Assembly (NCBI RefSeq): GCF_002900975.1
Contig: NZ_PJON01000002.1
Coordinates: 124,001-188,000, forward strand
From: Tabrizicola aquatica
GTDB lineage: Bacteria; Pseudomonadota; Alphaproteobacteria; Rhodobacterales; Rhodobacteraceae
Reading direction: 5' to 3'
Length of the DNA: 64,000 bases
Part shown: piece after piece, positions 61,882 through 64,000 of the stretch
Layout: each line of letters opens with the position of its first letter
Numbering within the stretch: position 1 is the first letter of the stretch
The notes under the pieces: model-generated
The model's database searches: none
Seen by the model: the letters and a program-made list of their open reading frames with translations, nothing else
Told to the model about the DNA's origin: nothing
Position numbers and translations under genes: made by a program

Positions 61882-62415
61882 ATGAACTTGCAGCGGGTCG
61901 CACGCATTGGTCTGGCAACCGGGCTGGTCGCCTTTCTTTCCGCCTGCGGTGGCGGGGGGCTGTTCAACCGGGGCGGCGGGTTGCCGACCGAGGACCAACT
62001 CTCGCGCCAGGAGCGGGCCGATGCCCAGCGCGCGGCGAACCGGGCGGCAAACCCGGACCGCGAGCGGGGCAGCACGATCTGGGACCTGTTCTCGAACTCG
62101 GACGATCCGAACACCACGGTCGAGGTCAACAAGTACATCTGGCAGGCCAGCCTTGAGGTGCTGAACTTTCTGCCCGTCGAATCGGTGGACCCGTTCACCG
62201 GGGTCATCGTTACGGGGTATGGCCGGCCTCCGGGCGGCGGTCGGGCCTATCGCGCGACGATCTATGTGCAGGACCCGGCGCTGGATGCGCGCAGCCTGAA
62301 GGTGGCGTTGCAGGGCCAGGGCGGCGGTGCGGTCGCGCCGGAAACCGTGCGGGCGGTCGAGGATGCGATCCTGACCCGGGCGCGGCAGTTGCGGGTGCGC
62401 GACAGCAAGCTGTAA
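61882..62415 (+). CDS. DUF3576 family lipoprotein
   Basis: 177 residues from the ATG at 61882. The signal has lipobox LSAC ([13 protein letters not shown]). The mature protein has a Gln/Arg/Ala-rich low-complexity stretch and then [40 protein letters not shown] and the conserved [14 protein letters not shown]. This is the DUF3576 family of alphaproteobacterial outer-membrane lipoproteins; function unknown. The 268 nt between it and the divergent porin hold both promoters. leuS lies downstream. Confidence 0.9.
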   Translation: MNLQRVARIGLATGLVAFLSACGGGGLFNRGGGLPTEDQLSRQERADAQRAANRAANPDRERGSTIWDLFSNSDDPNTTVEVNKYIWQASLEVLNFLPVESVDPFTGVIVTGYGRPPGGGRAYRATIYVQDPALDARSLKVALQGQGGGAVAPETVRAVEDAILTRARQLRVRDSKL

Positions 62416-62437
62416 GCCGCTTGGCGCCTGGCAGGCC

Positions 62438-62481
62438 CCGGGGCGCTGCCCCGGACCCCGGGATATTTGCAGACAGAAAAT
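62438..62481 (+). repeat. hairpin + GGGATATTT element, copy 2
   Basis: Stem CCGGGGC/GCCCCGG (62438-62454), then ACCCCGGGATATTTGC and AGACAGAAAATG. It follows the DUF3576 gene by 22 nt, in the same direction, and closely matches the copy at 35579. Confidence 0.7.
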
Positions 62482-62548
62482 GGAGCGGGGTGGACCTTTT
62501 CGCCGCGATCCGTGTAATTCAGCCCGGCAAGCAGTGAGAGGCCCTCTG

Positions 62549-64000
62549 ATGTCGCGCTATGACCCTTCGGTGATCGAACCCAAATGGCAGGACGCCTGGG
62601 AGGCGGCGGGGGCGTTCACGGCGCGGCGCGATCCGGCGCGGCCGAAGTATTATGTGCTGGAGATGTTCCCCTATCCCAGCGGGCGCATCCACATGGGGCA
62701 TGTGCGCAACTATACGATGGGGGATGTGGTCGCGCGCTACAAGGCGGCCTGCGGGTTCAGCGTGCTGCATCCGATGGGCTGGGACGCCTTCGGGATGCCG
62801 GCCGAGAATGCGGCGATGGAGCGGGGGGGGCATCCGAAGGATTGGACCTACGGCAACATCGCGGACATGAAGGCGCAGATGAAGCCTTTGGGGTTGTCGA
62901 TCGACTGGTCGCGCGAGTTGGCGACCTGTGACCCGGAGTATTACGGCCAGCAGCAGGCGATGTTCATCGACATGATGGAGGCCGGGCTGGTCTACCGGAA
63001 GGCCGCCGTGGTCAACTGGGACCCGGTGGACATGACGGTGCTGGCCAACGAGCAGGTGATCGACGGCAAGGGCTGGCGGTCGGGTGCTGCGGTGGAGCGG
63101 CGCGAGCTGACGCAGTGGTTCTTCAAGATCAGCGATTATTCCGAGGAACTGCTGAGCGCCCTGGACGGGCTGAAGGACTGGCCCGAGAAGGTGCGTCTGA
63201 TGCAGGCGAACTGGATCGGCAAGTCGCGCGGGTTGCAGTTTGCGTTCGAGACGGTGGGCGCTCCGGCCGGGTTCGAGCGGCTGGAGGTCTATACGACGCG
63301 GCCGGATACGTTGATGGGCGCCAGCTTTGCGGCGATCAGCCCGGATCATCCGCTGGCCAAGGCGCTGGAGGGTGATCCGGCGGTGGCCGAGTTCGTGGCG
63401 AAGTGCCGCAAGGGCGGGACCAGCGCCGAAGAGATCGAGACGGCCGAGAAGATCGGCTATGACACCGGCATCCGGGTGAAGCATCCGTTGGACCCGAACT
63501 GGGAACTGCCGGTCTGGATCGCGAACTTCATTCTGATGGATTACGGCACCGGGGCGATCTTTGGTTGCCCGGCGCATGACCAGCGCGACTTTGACTTTGC
63601 CACGAAATACCGGTTGCCGATCAAGCCGGTGTTCACGGCGGATGGCAGCGACGCGGATCTGGACGAGGCTTTCGTGCCGATGAAGTCGGAGAAGGTCCAT
63701 TACATCCGGGGCTTTGCCGGCGAGACCGTGCAGACCGGGGACGAGGGCGTGGCGACGGCCATCGCCCATGCCGAGGCCAACGGCTATGGCCAGGGCGTCA
63801 CCAAGTTCCGGCTGCGCGACTGGGGGGTTTCCCGCCAGCGCTATTGGGGCTGCCCGATCCCGGTGATCCACTGCCCGACCTGCGGCGTGGTGGCCGAGAA
63901 GAAGGAAAACCTGCCGATCGAATTGCCCTACGACGTCAGCTTTGACGTGCCGGGCAACCCCTTGGACCGGCACCCGACCTGGCGCGACTGCACCTGCCCC
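62549..64000 (+). CDS. leuS: leucyl-tRNA synthetase (N-terminal 484 residues)
   Basis: It begins with the ATG at 62549 and runs off the right edge. [16 protein letters not shown], the HIGH motif in [34 protein letters not shown] and [20 protein letters not shown] are diagnostic. The CP1 editing region ([25 protein letters not shown]) is present. A zinc-ribbon-like CPTCGVV occurs near residue 449, as in bacterial LeuRS. It is downstream of the DUF3576 lipoprotein gene. Confidence 0.97.
   Translation, partial: MSRYDPSVIEPKWQDAWEAAGAFTARRDPARPKYYVLEMFPYPSGRIHMGHVRNYTMGDVVARYKAACGFSVLHPMGWDAFGMPAENAAMERGGHPKDWTYGNIADMKAQMKPLGLSIDWSRELATCDPEYYGQQQAMFIDMMEAGLVYRKAAVVNWDPVDMTVLANEQVIDGKGWRSGAAVERRELTQWFFKISDYSEELLSALDGLKDWPEKVRLMQANWIGKSRGLQFAFETVGAPAGFERLEVYTTRPDTLMGASFAAISPDHPLAKALEGDPAVAEFVAKCRKGGTSAEEIETAEKIGYDTGIRVKHPLDPNWELPVWIANFILMDYGTGAIFGCPAHDQRDFDFATKYRLPIKPVFTADGSDADLDEAFVPMKSEKVHYIRGFAGETVQTGDEGVATAIAHAEANGYGQGVTKFRLRDWGVSRQRYWGCPIPVIHCPTCGVVAEKKENLPIELPYDVSFDVPGNPLDRHPTWRDCTCP

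Noticed and set aside
1-64000. CRISPR arrays, tRNA or rRNA genes, prophage or insertion sequence
   Set aside because: I looked for evenly spaced direct repeats, cloverleaf sequences and transposase or integrase motifs and saw none that I could support.

Overview
The window looks like chromosomal DNA of a GC-rich alphaproteobacterium of the Rhodobacteraceae (Rhodobacter/Gemmobacter/Tabrizicola-like; genus not resolvable by eye). The reasons are the high-GC codon usage, a Rhodobacter-type porin, the fdsGBA-fdhD-fdsD formate dehydrogenase operon, the argH/lysA/TIGR02302 neighbourhood, DUF6638 and DUF1523 proteins, and many short hairpin repeats between genes. I see no tRNA, rRNA, CRISPR array, transposase, integrase or prophage gene. 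Both ends are cut: purH on the left and leuS on the right.

Layout. 0-4.6 kb: purH fragment, heparinase-like protein and two saccharopine-pathway dehydrogenases (minus strand). 4.7-8.8 kb: a dTDP-L-rhamnose operon rfbC-rfbB-(ydcF-like)-rfbD-rfbA. 9-15.8 kb: LysR regulator and NAD-dependent molybdenum formate dehydrogenase fdsGBA, fdhD, fdsD, with a strong candidate operator between regulator and fdsG. 15.9-25.5 kb: S49 peptidase, zinc-ribbon peptide, pteridine-reductase-like SDR, uvrC, P1 peptidase, moaE/moaD/pgsA, creatinase, L,D-transpeptidase lipoprotein and cupin. 25.7-27.4 kb: panB-panC. 27.7-32.5 kb: a small polysaccharide operon (UDP-xylose synthase, galE-type epimerase, GT2 synthase, GH26-like hydrolase) behind an AT-rich promoter region.

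33.1-41.3 kb: the most intriguing block, a ten-gene operon of almost entirely uncharacterised proteins. It encodes a coiled-coil protein, an AAA+ ATPase, several small membrane proteins, a DUF6638 protein and a DUF1523 protein, tightly spaced or overlapping. Inside it sits a low-GC gene for a secreted protein, inserted exactly at a stop/start overlap.

41.3-64 kb: redoxin, pheT, acyltransferase, TIGR02302 protein, lysA, quinone oxidoreductase, DUF2834, a 45-residue lipoprotein, argH, TlpA-like thioredoxin, a RES-domain toxin gene broken by an amber codon, xthA, a secreted protein, two tandem candidate small RNAs downstream of a CenR-like response regulator, ribA, an L,D-transpeptidase-like protein, amylosucrase, YggS, porin, a DUF3576 lipoprotein and leuS.

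Between genes I found several recurring elements. The best is a 73-bp element in four copies (8913, 20876, 45210, 59521): the palindrome TGTCCACNGTGGACA, a spacer of exactly 37 nt, and a conserved 21-nt box. In three of the four copies the palindrome begins 0-3 nt after a stop codon. There are also tandem double hairpins, a hairpin-plus-GGGATATTT 3' element, and REP-like arrays.
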